From Pelagihabitans sp965238025 (GTDB taxonomy: Bacteria; Bacteroidota; Bacteroidia; Flavobacteriales; Flavobacteriaceae), in assembly GCA_965238025.1 (NCBI GenBank), contig OZ250162.1, positions 2,294,001-2,358,000 on the forward strand: a stretch of DNA of 64,000 bases, in the 5' to 3' direction. The notes under the pieces were generated by a model. It made no database searches and had not been told where the DNA came from. It worked only from the letters and a program-made list of their open reading frames with translations. Positions 39,732-48,112 of the stretch are shown here, one piece after another (within the stretch, counting starts at the first letter, position 1; the number at the start of each line of letters is the position of its first letter). The position numbers and the translations under genes are program-made.

Positions 39732-42278
39732 TTAAAAATTTAACCTAAAAAAAATATTAGGTGTAATCCCTAAAGAAAATTGATTTATCTGGCCCAATTC
39801 TATCTGGTCTGTACCGTTATCATCTGTCGTCTCGAATAGGGCAAAAGTTTCACTCAATTGGTTTTCCCTATTGTAAAGATTCAACAAAGAAAATCCGAAT
39901 TTAGCTTTTGCTGCATTTTCTTTTTTAGATACTTCAAAGTTGTACAGTGCTGAAAAATCCATCCGATGATATACGGGCAAGGTTTCAGAATTGATCCTAT
40001 TGTAATTTATAAATGTCTCTTCCCCCTCCGTGGTAAAACCGGTAGCCTCGGTATACGGAATACCAGATCTTAATTTCCACCCCAAGGAAAATTGAAAACG
40101 GTTCCACCGATACGAATTGGACCAGGTTAGGGAGTGGGTAATATCATTGTTACCCCGAAAACGTTCGCCTTGGTTTAAAGCACTAAACTTAAAATAGGTT
40201 TTTGAAAAGGTATAACCTACCCATGTGGTATACGCCTTGATTTTCTTTCGCACTAAAAGGTCGATACCGCCGGTTGTGCTGATTCCGATATCAAGATTGT
40301 CTTCTGGTGACAAGAATCCCTTGGTTATTGAGGTAAGCCCACGTATCTTTTTATAGTAAGTGTCCATATCTATCAGCCAGCCTTTTTTTTCATATAAGAA
40401 ACCCAACGAAAATTGTTCACTTCGCAATAGCGGGGGATCATCATCTGAACTGAGTGCCCATATCTGATTCTCTAACCCAAAATCTTGGGTTTCAAATTCG
40501 ATAAGTTGACTAATCGCCTGATTTTTTAATTCCGCGAAACCCTTAAGGCTAAAATAATCCCCGAATTTACGCTCGGCATACAGCCGTGGTTCTACTTTCA
40601 TCTTGGATAATCCTTGATAATAGCTCGCCCGAAGCCCCAGATCAAGGTACCATTTTTCAGGTTTCCGATAATTGATTTGACTATACAGCGTATGCGTAGG
40701 ATTTTCGCCTGAATCCTCTAGAGTGTAGTCATCCTCTATTATGCGATAGATTGCCTTTGTCGTAAAGAATTGATATCCGTTCGAAAAAGTACTATTCGCA
40801 CCAATCTTATAATCGGTATGAAAAGAACCTCCAACTTCCCGGATGTTATTCGTCTTGCTCAGGGTCCTGCTAAAACTATCAAAACGGTTGGTGCCACTAT
40901 AATCCAAATCATAATTTGAATAATAAAGTTGAGCGCGGGAAGAGAACTTTTCGGTCCAGGATGTTTCCCAATTAACGTTCATTCCAAGGTTCCTGATATT
41001 TAATTTGTCACTGGAAGCAACATCCTGTTCTTCATCTTCAAATGAATAGTCCAACCGGTTTTTGGTATATAGGTTTGAAAAGATAAGACGGTTTTTTGTA
41101 GACAGTTCAACAATCGCCTTTATTGTAAAATCAGTAAAGTAAAACTGCTCTTTATTATTCGAATATTCTGGTTCAAAGAATTCCTGATTTTCGCGAATAC
41201 TGGTGTTCTGAAATACTCTTTTAGAAAAACTGTTGAAGGTTGGTGTTTGAAAAATTTCGTTCAGAGATCTTCTTCCCGATATCAAAAGCCCTAAATTTTC
41301 GGAAACGGGTATTTTCAGGTAGGCATCGGTGTGGGTCATGTTCAGACCAATACCACCCTCAATACGATTTGGAATATCGTCGTAGGTCGTTATATCGATG
41401 ACGCCGGATACCCGATCCCCATATTCGGCCCTGGTCCCTCCTCGAGATACCTTTACATCCTTTGTAATGTATGGGTTAAAAGCCGAGATCATACCAAAAA
41501 AATGATCCGAATTGTACATTTTTATCCCGTCCCAAAGAATAAGGTTTTGATCTGGGGAACCTCCTCTAATATAGAGGCCTGAGGCTGTTTCTGATGGGCT
41601 TTCAATACCCGGTAGCAGTTGAATATTCTGTAAGATATCCGGTTCCGAAAGTCCACCCAAAATGGCAAGGTTACCGGGACGCATTCGAACAGAGCCGTCG
41701 TTGGTTTTTACGATTCCCGAGGCAAGGTATTCCTGTACGACCACTTCGTTAAGTTGATAGTTTTGTTCTGACAACAATATGGTTTTGCAGGAATCATTTG
41801 AAAATTGTTTTCTAGAAATTTTCACCGTACCATAGCCCAAGAAAGAAATAGATAGCGTATCGCTACGGTTAATATTCTTTATTTCAAAATATCCGAGAGT
41901 ATTTGAAACCGTACCGGAAGAGTGGTCCGTATTGATAATGGTAACACCTTCCAAGGCCATATTGTCAAGGGCGTCTTTTATGTACCCGCAAACCTTGTTG
42001 TTCCGCCTTATTAAATAGTATCTTTCATCTACCTTTTCGAAGCTTAAATCAAGGTCTTTTTCAATTTGCAAAAGAATAGCCGACAATGAGGATTCCGATA
42101 TCACAGAACTTAATTCACGCCCATCAACAGTGGCCGGGTTGTACGAAAATTTTAGGTCGAACTCTTTTTCTAAGGCTGCTAGGACCGTACCTAAATCTGC
42201 TGGGGCATGACTGAAGGGTTCTTGTGCACCTATCCCAATGGTAAACCATAAAAAAAATAGGAAAATGCAATACCTCAT
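39732..42278 (-). CDS. TonB-dependent outer-membrane receptor with STN domain
   Basis: 848 residues. Signal peptide, then an STN signalling domain (LAALEKEFDLKFSYNPATVDGRELSSVISESSLSAILLQIEKDLDLSFE), a carboxypeptidase-like CarboxypepD_reg domain (CGYIKDALDNMALEGVTIINTDHSSGTVSNTLGYFEI), plug (EVVVQE, then LGGLSEPDILQNIQLLPGIESPSETASGLYIRGGSPDQNLILWDG) and a beta-barrel ending in IFFRLNF. The STN domain passes a signal to FecR, whose gene lies 164 bases upstream, so substrate binding is expected to activate the ECF sigma. No SusD partner follows; substrate unknown. Confidence 0.92.
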   Translation of the reverse strand: MRYCIFLFFLWFTIGIGAQEPFSHAPADLGTVLAALEKEFDLKFSYNPATVDGRELSSVISESSLSAILLQIEKDLDLSFEKVDERYYLIRRNNKVCGYIKDALDNMALEGVTIINTDHSSGTVSNTLGYFEIKNINRSDTLSISFLGYGTVKISRKQFSNDSCKTILLSEQNYQLNEVVVQEYLASGIVKTNDGSVRMRPGNLAILGGLSEPDILQNIQLLPGIESPSETASGLYIRGGSPDQNLILWDGIKMYNSDHFFGMISAFNPYITKDVKVSRGGTRAEYGDRVSGVIDITTYDDIPNRIEGGIGLNMTHTDAYLKIPVSENLGLLISGRRSLNEIFQTPTFNSFSKRVFQNTSIRENQEFFEPEYSNNKEQFYFTDFTIKAIVELSTKNRLIFSNLYTKNRLDYSFEDEEQDVASSDKLNIRNLGMNVNWETSWTEKFSSRAQLYYSNYDLDYSGTNRFDSFSRTLSKTNNIREVGGSFHTDYKIGANSTFSNGYQFFTTKAIYRIIEDDYTLEDSGENPTHTLYSQINYRKPEKWYLDLGLRASYYQGLSKMKVEPRLYAERKFGDYFSLKGFAELKNQAISQLIEFETQDFGLENQIWALSSDDDPPLLRSEQFSLGFLYEKKGWLIDMDTYYKKIRGLTSITKGFLSPEDNLDIGISTTGGIDLLVRKKIKAYTTWVGYTFSKTYFKFSALNQGERFRGNNDITHSLTWSNSYRWNRFQFSLGWKLRSGIPYTEATGFTTEGEETFINYNRINSETLPVYHRMDFSALYNFEVSKKENAAKAKFGFSLLNLYNRENQLSETFALFETTDDNGTDQIELGQINQFSLGITPNIFFRLNF

Positions 42279-42442
42279 TTAGCGCCTGTTTAGGAATTTG
42301 TCAATTGTTTTCTTACGCCCCTTTTTACGCATTTTTTCATTATAATTTTGAACCGTAACTAGACTATGCTTAAAAATTCCACCTCAAGCTGCGTCAAAAA
42401 TGGCCTCATAACAATTCCCATCACAAATTCCTAAGCAGGCTC

Positions 42443-43348
42443 TTAATTTTCACTAAGGGTTATTTGGCGTTCATTAACAAAGATAAAGGTAAGGTCTAAA
42501 GGCTCAAAAACGGTACGAAGGGCTTTTTTGAGGTCTGTATGTGTGAAACTTCCGCTAAAGCGCAGTCCTTTTTTAATACCCTTGTCGTCTATTGTGATGT
42601 TAAACTGCTTTTCAAGGGCGCTTATGACGTGTTTTAATGGGGCGTTCGTAAAACTACTTTCCTCTTGTAGCCATGTTGGATCCTCGGTAATTACAGACCA
42701 TTTTTCAAAGCCAGCACCCTTGAAACGCACTGCTTCGCCTTTGGTAAGTATTTCCGTAGTATCATCTTTTTCAACTTTTACCTTACCCTCATAACACTGC
42801 ACCTCAAAAATACCGGCATCGGTATTCACGATGAATCTGGTCCCGAGAACGGTTACCGATCCGTTGCTTGTTTGTACCATAAAACGTACTCCTTTGTTCA
42901 CTTTAAAATAGGCCTCCCCTTTTAAGGAAAGCAAACGCTCTTCCAAATAATTTTTCTTGTGGTATTGTAATTCGGATGATGCATTTAAAATGACTTCTGA
43001 AGCATCAGGTAGGCTTATCACCAGCTGCTCGCCAAATGAAGTTTCAAAAACAGAATTCTGATTATTGATATACAGATACCCAAGAAATAGGGCAACCGAA
43101 GCAGCAACGGCATAAGCCCATCTGGGTATCAGGCGAATTGGTTTTTTCTCTTTTTCGATTTTTTCGCTAACCCGATTAAATAGGGTCTCCCTATCATAAG
43201 CGGGCACATCCAATAGTTCAGTACCCCCAAGGATCGCTTCGTAATATTTATAATCTTCACTTTGGCGAAATGCTTCCTTTTGCTCCTCTGAAAGCGCACC
43301 ACTTGCCCATTTTGCCAAAAAGTCGTCCGTATCGTAATTTTTTTCCAT
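42443..43348 (-). CDS. FecR-family anti-sigma factor
   Basis: 301 residues. Cytoplasmic N-terminal part (DDFLAKWASGALSEEQKEAFRQSEDYKYYEAIL), one membrane helix (WAYAVAASVALFLGYLYI), and the periplasmic FecR domain (TSFGEQLVISLPDASEVILNASSELQYHKKNYLEERLLSLKGEAYFKV and KGVRFMVQTSNGSVTVLGTRFIVNTD), finishing with a DUF4974 domain (LKHVISALEKQFNITIDDKGIKKGLRFSGSFTHTDLKKALRTVFEPL). Typical of Bacteroidota. Starts 10 bases after the sigma gene, so the pair is coupled. Confidence 0.93.
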   Translation of the reverse strand: MEKNYDTDDFLAKWASGALSEEQKEAFRQSEDYKYYEAILGGTELLDVPAYDRETLFNRVSEKIEKEKKPIRLIPRWAYAVAASVALFLGYLYINNQNSVFETSFGEQLVISLPDASEVILNASSELQYHKKNYLEERLLSLKGEAYFKVNKGVRFMVQTSNGSVTVLGTRFIVNTDAGIFEVQCYEGKVKVEKDDTTEILTKGEAVRFKGAGFEKWSVITEDPTWLQEESSFTNAPLKHVISALEKQFNITIDDKGIKKGLRFSGSFTHTDLKKALRTVFEPLDLTFIFVNERQITLSEN

Positions 43349-43358
43349 TCACCTTGGT

Positions 43359-43877
43359 TTAAATAGATCTACCGATTTTTTCTCTAAGTTTCATAAGCGC
43401 GAGATGCATTCTACGTTCCACACCTTTTTGAGAAATGCCAATGATTTCAGCAATTTCCTTATAGGTTTTTTTATCCTTTCTACTCAGCAGGAATACTTCC
43501 CGTTCCTTCTGGGGTAGGTTTGCAATACTTTGTTGCAACTTGGTCATGAATTCTTTTTCTTCCATCAAAAATTCAGGACTTATGGTATGCCCTTTGGGCA
43601 AATTAGCATTCTTATTATACTTAAGAACAACCTTCTTATGATCTGCCTCATTGTAAAAGGCATTTTGAGCAACTTTCATTACAAACGATTTGGCCTTTTC
43701 GAAAACCACCTTTTTACAATTTTGCCAAAGCTTTACAAAGGCATCCTGTGTAATATCCTCCGCTTGGGCCATGTTACCACATTTGTAATAAATGAAATTC
43801 CTGATTACTTCGGAGTTTGCATCAAAAATTGATTTAAATGTCTGCTCATCGCAAACGGACTTCTGTGATATTGCCAT
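43359..43877 (-). CDS. ECF RNA polymerase sigma factor (FecI type)
   Basis: 172 residues with sigma-70 regions 2 and 4: VIRNFIYYKCGNMAQAEDITQDAFVKLWQNCKKV and LPQKEREVFLLSRKDKKTYKEIAEIIGISQKGVERRMHLALMKLR. Heads the leftward sigma-FecR-TonB receptor set. It is probably autoregulated: a promoter copy of the same motif found in front of two rightward lipoprotein genes lies upstream of it. Confidence 0.93.
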   Translation of the reverse strand: MAISQKSVCDEQTFKSIFDANSEVIRNFIYYKCGNMAQAEDITQDAFVKLWQNCKKVVFEKAKSFVMKVAQNAFYNEADHKKVVLKYNKNANLPKGHTISPEFLMEEKEFMTKLQQSIANLPQKEREVFLLSRKDKKTYKEIAEIIGISQKGVERRMHLALMKLREKIGRSI

Positions 43878-43970
43878 ACTAAAAATATGCTACTTTTTTC
43901 CAAAGCTAAATATTTAGGAGCAATAACGCTCTTCCTCGAGCTTATTTATCATACCTGCCCATATGTTATC

Positions 43971-44001
43971 ACAACAGGCTACTTTGATTTTACCCTATTT
44001 T
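43971..44001 (-). promoter_or_regulatory. ECF-type promoter of the sigma operon
   Basis: On the minus strand: AAAATAGGGT (44001-43992), a 17-base spacer holding CAAAGTAGCC, then TTGT (43974-43971), about 94 bases before the sigma gene start codon. Nearly identical over 30 bases, apart from one 5-base block, to the plus-strand copy at 44107. Confidence 0.7.
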
Positions 44002-44106
44002 CAAAAAGGCTGGTTTCCTTGACTTAGGGGAAAGACGTTAAAAACCAATTATCGTAATGGAATATTGGGTGACTAAAATCCTGTAAAAACATAATTTTTT
44101 GCTAAA

Positions 44107-44145
44107 AAAATAGGGTGAACCCAAAGTAGCCTGTTGTTCTATATA
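44107..44145 (+). promoter_or_regulatory. ECF-type promoter of the repeat lipoprotein gene
   Basis: AAAATAGGGT (44107-44116), spacer of 17 bases with CAAAGTAGCC, TTGT (44134-44137) and TATA behind it, about 30 bases before the start codon at 44171. It faces the sigma operon promoter as an inverted duplicate. Confidence 0.7.
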
Positions 44146-44170
44146 GTAATAATCTAAAAAACAAAAAATT

Positions 44171-45343
44171 ATGAAAAAACAGATTTTTAATGGAATGCTA
44201 ACATTAGGTTTCTTGACATTTATGCTCGTATCGTGCAGTGATCAAAACGACACCGCTGTTATTCCAGATCAAACCGAAAGTAATTCAAGGAGTCTAAAAC
44301 AGGTGTTGCAATTCGCTTCGCAAAGCGATTCCGATGCGCCGGCTTATATAGATGAGGATTTTGCCGATGAATGTATTGAATCCTACGATTGTTTTGATTA
44401 TGTTTTCCCTATAATGGTGACTAATAGTACGGGCGAGGTAGTTGAACTTGCCAACTTAGAGGAGTTATACCAATTTTATGACGAGCAGCCTGGCAACGAT
44501 AATGATCTTGAAGAGGCGGAGCCATTTGTATTTCCAATAACTATACGGATGACTGATGGATCCGAGCGGGTAATTGCAAATAGTGAAGAACTGGATGCCG
44601 CCTATGACGATTGTATCGGGTTTGATGGCGATGTCTGTTTTGATTATGATTTTCCCATTACGTTATCCGATGGGAATGGAAACACCATTACAGTTACTAA
44701 TGAGACCGAGATCCAGAATTTTTATGAGGGTCTCTCTGAAGATGCAGACCCCGAATTCGTTTTTCCCATTACGATAATCCTGGTTTCCGATGGCAGTACG
44801 GTAACCATAAACAACGACAACGAGTTTGATGAAGTGTACGGCGAATGTTTTGGCATGGACGATTTTGATGATTTCGAGGATTTCGATTGTTTTGAGCTAC
44901 AATTTCCAATTCAAGCGACTACTTCCGCAGGAGGCGAAGTAACCTTGGCCTCCGAGGATGAATTAGAGGAATATTTCGAAAACCTGGAAGATAATGAAGT
45001 GCCCAATATAACATTCCCCATAACAATCGTGTATACAGATGGGTCTACCAAAAAAATAAATTCTTGGGAAGAAGCGGAGATGGCTTTTGATGATTGTTTT
45101 ATAGGTGAGGAAGATTCCCTTGTTTGTTTTGATTTTACCTACCCGATGCAACTCATGCAAAATGGTGGGCAAGACAATGTTACTGTAGCGAACGATGACG
45201 AATTGGATGCCTTTCTTGATGAATTGGGCGAAGCCGATGATTTTGATATAATCTACCCCATAACAGTATTGCTGAGTGACGGATCTACGCAAGTCGTCAA
45301 CAATGATGAAGAACTCTTTGGTTTGGCTGAAAGCTGTGAATAG
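44171..45343 (+). CDS. Acidic lipoprotein with Cys-paired tandem repeats
   Basis: 390 residues. Lipobox LVSC at about 20, so a membrane-anchored lipoprotein. After residue 60 come eight units of about 35-45 residues in four A-B pairs. A units open with CF(D/E)xx(F/Y)P(I/M) and end in an acidic helix; B units are (V/I)xxxFPIT(I/V)x(L/M)xDGSxxxxN and end in a Cys. Each Cys at a B end faces the Cys that opens the next A unit, as if each junction were joined by a disulfide. Very acidic overall (Asp/Glu tracts such as DDFDDFEDFD). No family recognised. It is driven by an ECF-type promoter shared with the sigma operon. Confidence 0.7.
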   Translation: MKKQIFNGMLTLGFLTFMLVSCSDQNDTAVIPDQTESNSRSLKQVLQFASQSDSDAPAYIDEDFADECIESYDCFDYVFPIMVTNSTGEVVELANLEELYQFYDEQPGNDNDLEEAEPFVFPITIRMTDGSERVIANSEELDAAYDDCIGFDGDVCFDYDFPITLSDGNGNTITVTNETEIQNFYEGLSEDADPEFVFPITIILVSDGSTVTINNDNEFDEVYGECFGMDDFDDFEDFDCFELQFPIQATTSAGGEVTLASEDELEEYFENLEDNEVPNITFPITIVYTDGSTKKINSWEEAEMAFDDCFIGEEDSLVCFDFTYPMQLMQNGGQDNVTVANDDELDAFLDELGEADDFDIIYPITVLLSDGSTQVVNNDEELFGLAESCE

Positions 45344-45370
45344 CTTTTTCATACCCATTGAACTAAATGG

Positions 45371-45400
45371 AAAAGGAGGAGGCACATGCTTCCTCCTTTT
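45371..45400 (+). terminator. Terminator after the repeat lipoprotein gene
   Basis: AAAAGGAGGA (45371-45380) pairs perfectly with TCCTCCTTTT (45391-45400) across a 10-base loop, followed by TAATT. It ends the repeat lipoprotein gene before the next ECF-type promoter. Confidence 0.75.
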
Positions 45401-45457
45401 TAATTATGGTCGATTTGCTCTGGCCGTGCAGCGATTTTTCAACTTTTTTTTCGAAAA

Positions 45458-45495
45458 AAAATAGGGTATTCCACAAGTTTCCGGTTGTGTATCAA
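45458..45495 (+). promoter_or_regulatory. ECF-type promoter of the metallopeptidase-like lipoprotein gene
   Basis: AAAATAGGGT (45458-45467), 17-base spacer with CAAGT and CCGG, TTGT (45485-45488). Same boxes and spacing as the copies at 43971 and 44107, though the spacer is more diverged. The start codon is 29 bases on (45524). Confidence 0.65.
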
Positions 45496-45523
45496 AAGTG
45501 TATTAACCATTTAAATAAAAATT

Positions 45524-46576
45524 ATGAAGCGTACGAATTCCTTTAGATTTTGGGCAATATTATTTTTAGCCTTAGTCGCCCTTCAAGCCTGCCAACAAGA
45601 TGATATTATAAATGATTTTACAAATCCCAACGATTCAGAAACTGAAATTGATGGGAATACCAGCGACGATTCCCAGCCGGATGCCAATGACGGCAATGAT
45701 AATGACAGCAGTGATAATCCGGATAATACCAATGACAATACCGATTCGGACGGGGGAGAAGGTGAGATTACCGTTTACAGTGTAGATGGTGAGAATATCA
45801 CAAAAATCAGGGATTACAATGTAAGCGGGACCTCGCTCGATTTTCAAAAAGACGTTGCCACACATCAGGAAATTTGGGATTTGACCAAGAAAATTGTTCC
45901 ACTTGCGCACCGTTCAAAAATGAGCAGGTTTATGATTTACTCTGGAGAGGTAAGTGGTTCTGCTGGCTATGTATATCAGACCAAGGATGACCTTTCCGAG
46001 TGGGAGATGGGTATTGCCATTGATTATGCCTACGAAGGTGGTTTTAATGCGGGCGGTGAATTGGCGCATACCATTATTCACGAGTTTGGACATATTTTAA
46101 CCTTGAGCAAGACACAGGTTGATGCTGCGATCAGCGAAAACAATTGCAGCAATTACTTCACTGGTGAGGGCTGTGCAAAGCCAGAAGCCTATATCAATAA
46201 ATTATACACTAGATATTGGGCAGATATCGCAAGTGAACATTCGCAAATTGGTAAAGATCAATCTGCGGGAGAAGCCTTTTACCAGAAATACCAGGATCGT
46301 TTTGTTAGCGACTATGCCGCTACCAACCCTGGAGAGGATATTGCTGAGGTATATGCAGCCTTTGTCATCAGAAACGGTGGCCCAAATGGTGGCTCCATTG
46401 CTGAACAGAAAATACAATTGATGTACGATCATCAAGAACTGGTTGCGCTAAGGGATTATGCAAAATCGAATACCGCGGCCAAGAGTAGAGCATTTTTACC
46501 CGTATCGGGGATGATGAAAAGAGCCAAAGCATTTGGAGCGAACAAGCGGGTGGGGTGTGTTAGAAAACCTAGATAA
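45524..46576 (+). CDS. Lipoprotein with HExxH metallopeptidase-like domain
   Basis: 350 residues. Lipobox near LQAC (residue 23), a linker of about 70 residues rich in Asp, Asn and Ser (NDSDNPDN type), then a domain with the zinc-protease helix HTIIHEFGHILTLSKTQVD and several conserved aromatic and Asp residues downstream (DRFVSDYAATNPGEDIAEVYAAFV). The third metal ligand may be Glu or His in the latter segment. Similar domains occur in putative zinc-binding lipoproteins of Bacteroidota. Exported, membrane anchored; protein or peptide substrate unknown. Second target of the ECF-type promoter motif. Confidence 0.75.
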   Translation: MKRTNSFRFWAILFLALVALQACQQDDIINDFTNPNDSETEIDGNTSDDSQPDANDGNDNDSSDNPDNTNDNTDSDGGEGEITVYSVDGENITKIRDYNVSGTSLDFQKDVATHQEIWDLTKKIVPLAHRSKMSRFMIYSGEVSGSAGYVYQTKDDLSEWEMGIAIDYAYEGGFNAGGELAHTIIHEFGHILTLSKTQVDAAISENNCSNYFTGEGCAKPEAYINKLYTRYWADIASEHSQIGKDQSAGEAFYQKYQDRFVSDYAATNPGEDIAEVYAAFVIRNGGPNGGSIAEQKIQLMYDHQELVALRDYAKSNTAAKSRAFLPVSGMMKRAKAFGANKRVGCVRKPR

Positions 46577-46630
46577 TAGATGTTGAACGGGTACTTCGCG
46601 AATTGCGAAGTACCATAAATTACAATTCAA

Positions 46631-47083
46631 ATGAAAAATGTGTTGATAGTATTGGTGTTCGGCCTGTTCAGTTGCAAATCAGGCCAAGAGATTCCAGAAA
46701 TGGTTACACAAAATGAGGTGATACAAAAAGAGATGATCATATCGTATTCCAAAGGTGCATGTTTGGGTAATTGCCCGGTTTATGACCTTCGTATTTTTGA
46801 AGATGGAAGCGCTGAATACAAGGGAATCAAGAATGTAAAGAAAAGGGGAGCGGTTAATACCAAACTCTCGAAAGAGGAATTTATGGCGTTTTCTAAACTT
46901 TTGAAAAACCTTGAACCTCCCAAAAAGCTACAAAAAATAAGGGATAGGCCTGTTACCAGCCTCCATTGTAACGGGAGGAAGTATAGCTATTATGCTAACC
47001 GGATCGATGGGCAACTTAAAGACCTCAATACGAAACTTGAGGCTTTGGTGGCAAAGATCAACGAAGCCCCTTCTACCTATTGA
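46631..47083 (+). CDS. DUF6438-type small secreted protein
   Basis: 150 residues. Short lipoprotein-like leader (VLIVLVFGLFSCKSG). The core ISYSKGACLGNCPVYDLRIFEDGSAEYKGIKNVKKRGAVNTKLSKEEFMAFSKLL matches DUF6438, with the invariant CxxxCPxY and a repeated beta pattern. Function unknown. 54 bases after the preceding lipoprotein gene without a promoter motif, so read-through from the ECF-type promoter is possible. Confidence 0.75.
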   Translation: MKNVLIVLVFGLFSCKSGQEIPEMVTQNEVIQKEMIISYSKGACLGNCPVYDLRIFEDGSAEYKGIKNVKKRGAVNTKLSKEEFMAFSKLLKNLEPPKKLQKIRDRPVTSLHCNGRKYSYYANRIDGQLKDLNTKLEALVAKINEAPSTY

Positions 47084-47109
47084 TAATTTAATTTTTGCCC
47101 CTGATTTTA

Positions 47110-47146
47110 GAGCCCATCTGCATTTTTCTATAGGTGGGTTCTTTTT
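47110..47146 (+). terminator. Terminator after the DUF6438 gene
   Basis: GAGCCCATCT (47110-47119) pairs with AGGTGGGTTC (47132-47141), with wobble pairs, followed by TTTTT. Good position just after the stop codon at 47083. Confidence 0.65.
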
Positions 47147-47243
47147 GTAGCAGATAGTACCTCGAAATCGGAAAATCGAAACGTTACCGTCTCTTCCCGA
47201 AACAAAAAAACCATCACGCTTGTGATAGACTTTATGCTTTAAT

Positions 47244-47273
47244 TGGCCTGGACGGTATTGACTTCGTATTTCC
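47244..47273 (-). repeat. tRNA 3'-end scar 1 (degenerate)
   Basis: On the minus strand it reads AAGTCAATACCGTCCAGGCCA, a diverged version of CCTGTCGAGGTCA, the T-stem 3' strand plus acceptor of a tRNA. A hairpin (ATCAC-GCTT-GTGAT, 47214-47226) and a T tract follow on the same strand. There is no tRNA body. Confidence 0.5.
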
Positions 47274-47304
47274 TAATAAAGTTCCGCTTTGAAAATAGTG
47301 CGAA

Positions 47305-47337
47305 CAAAAAAACGCTCAAGCGAGCTTGGCGTTTTTT
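47305..47337 (-). terminator. Terminator downstream of tRNA scar 2
   Basis: AAAAAAACGC and GCGTTTTTT arms around an inner CAAGC/GCTTG stem. On the minus strand it follows the tRNA-like 3' end at 47358-47387, as tRNA terminators do. Confidence 0.6.
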
Positions 47338-47357
47338 CTTATCGAACTATTTATTCG

Positions 47358-47387
47358 TGACCTCGACAGGATTGACTTCGCCTTTCC
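47358..47387 (-). repeat. tRNA 3'-end scar 2
   Basis: Minus strand: ...GAAGTCAATCCTGTCGAGGTCA. CCTGT (T-stem 3' strand), CGAGGTC (acceptor 3' strand) and discriminator A are as in a tRNA 3' end, but TTCGA of the T loop and everything upstream of it is missing. It shares the TTGACTTCG-T/C-TTTCC context with scar 1 and stands before its own terminator. An attachment-site remnant is the simplest reading. Confidence 0.6.
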
Positions 47388-47415
47388 TTTGAGTTCATTC
47401 CTGACAATGAAAAGT

Positions 47416-47447
47416 ATGCATCGCAGAAAAAGCGATGCATTTTTTTT
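47416..47447 (+). terminator. Strong hairpin terminator between scars 2 and 3
   Basis: ATGCATCGC (47416-47424) and GCGATGCAT (47432-47440) form a perfect 9-base stem around a 7-base loop, followed by a T tract on the plus strand. No gene precedes it within 330 bases, which fits a leftover from a deleted locus. Confidence 0.75.
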
Positions 47448-47497
47448 ACTTCTATCCGTTTACTGAAATGTTCCACTTCAGACACTCCAAGAAATAA

Positions 47498-47525
47498 AAA
47501 AGTCCGCACTGTTGTGCAGACTTTT
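47498..47525 (-). terminator. Terminator downstream of tRNA scar 3
   Basis: AAAAGTCCGCAC and GTGCAGACTTTT pair with one mismatch across the loop TGTT. On the minus strand it stands 9 bases after the tRNA-like end at 47535-47547 and ends in a T tract. Confidence 0.65.
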
Positions 47526-47534
47526 CACTCTAAG

Positions 47535-47547
47535 TGACCTCGACAGG
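47535..47547 (-). repeat. tRNA 3'-end scar 3
   Basis: Minus strand CCTGTCGAGGTCA, identical to scar 2 over its 13 bases, with the 9 following bases leading into a terminator. The bases upstream on that strand differ. Between here and 47844 there is AT-rich sequence with no gene I can support. Confidence 0.6.
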
Positions 47548-47844
47548 GTCATAACTTATGATTTATTCGCTTGATATTCAAAAAGTTAGAATTGTGTTCG
47601 TTTAAATACTCACCTAATCGCTCACTCGATTATTGTTTAATTTTAGAAGAGCACAATTAAATTTAAAAGTAGTCAAAAAATATCTTTATTCTAATTCGAA
47701 TAATCAAAAAGTTGAAATGTTATTGAAGCCTTTCCCTTTTTAAGTAAGGCTAAAGGGCAGGTACGACAATTTAAAAAGTACAAAAAGGCGGAATTAATTA
47801 CAAATCGAGTATTCTTTTCAATTTTCGATAAATATTATTTTCTA

Positions 47845-47868
47845 GGTTCGAATCCCTCTTTCTCCGCA
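47845..47868 (+). repeat. tRNA-Ser-like 3' end without body
   Basis: GGTTCGAATCCCTCTTTCTCCGCA: T loop TTCGAAT, T-stem 3' strand CCCTC, acceptor 3' strand TTTCTCC and discriminator G, followed by CA. The bases that should form the T-stem 5' strand (CTAGG) do not pair and no tRNA body is upstream. Acceptor sequence resembles a serine tRNA. Probably the displaced att site of an integrated element, since removed or moved. Confidence 0.55.
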
Positions 47869-47873
47869 ATATC

Positions 47874-47957
47874 AACTGATTATCAATCAGTTATGAAAAT
47901 TGCACCCAAAATTACACCCAAAATTACACCCAATTTATTAAAATTGGGTGTTTTTTT
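47874..47957 (+). repeat. Inverted repeat, CACCC direct repeats and terminator next to the tRNA-Ser-like end
   Basis: AACTGATT-ATC-AATCAGTT is a perfect inverted repeat (47874-47892). Three copies of the 12-mer ACCCAAAATTAC type follow (47903-47935), the last forming one arm of a perfect 11-base hairpin (ACACCCAATTT / AAATTGGGTGT, 47926-47951) with a T tract. Direct repeats of this kind next to a tRNA 3' end are typical of tyrosine-integrase arm sites. Confidence 0.6.
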
Positions 47958-48112
47958 GAAGTAAATTGTTACTGGTAAGATCTCTTATACTAAAAGTATA
48001 ATTGAAGGTGCATTTAAATTCACGTTGATTACTTAGAAATACAGAGTTCCGAAAAAGGTTCGTTTTTACGGAACTATCGCATTGATTACTAAATTGAAAT
48101 AAATTAGTACAT

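Noticed and set aside
47845..47868. Functional tRNA gene
   Set aside because: Only the T loop and acceptor 3' strand are present; the T-stem 5' strand does not pair and there is no anticodon arm.
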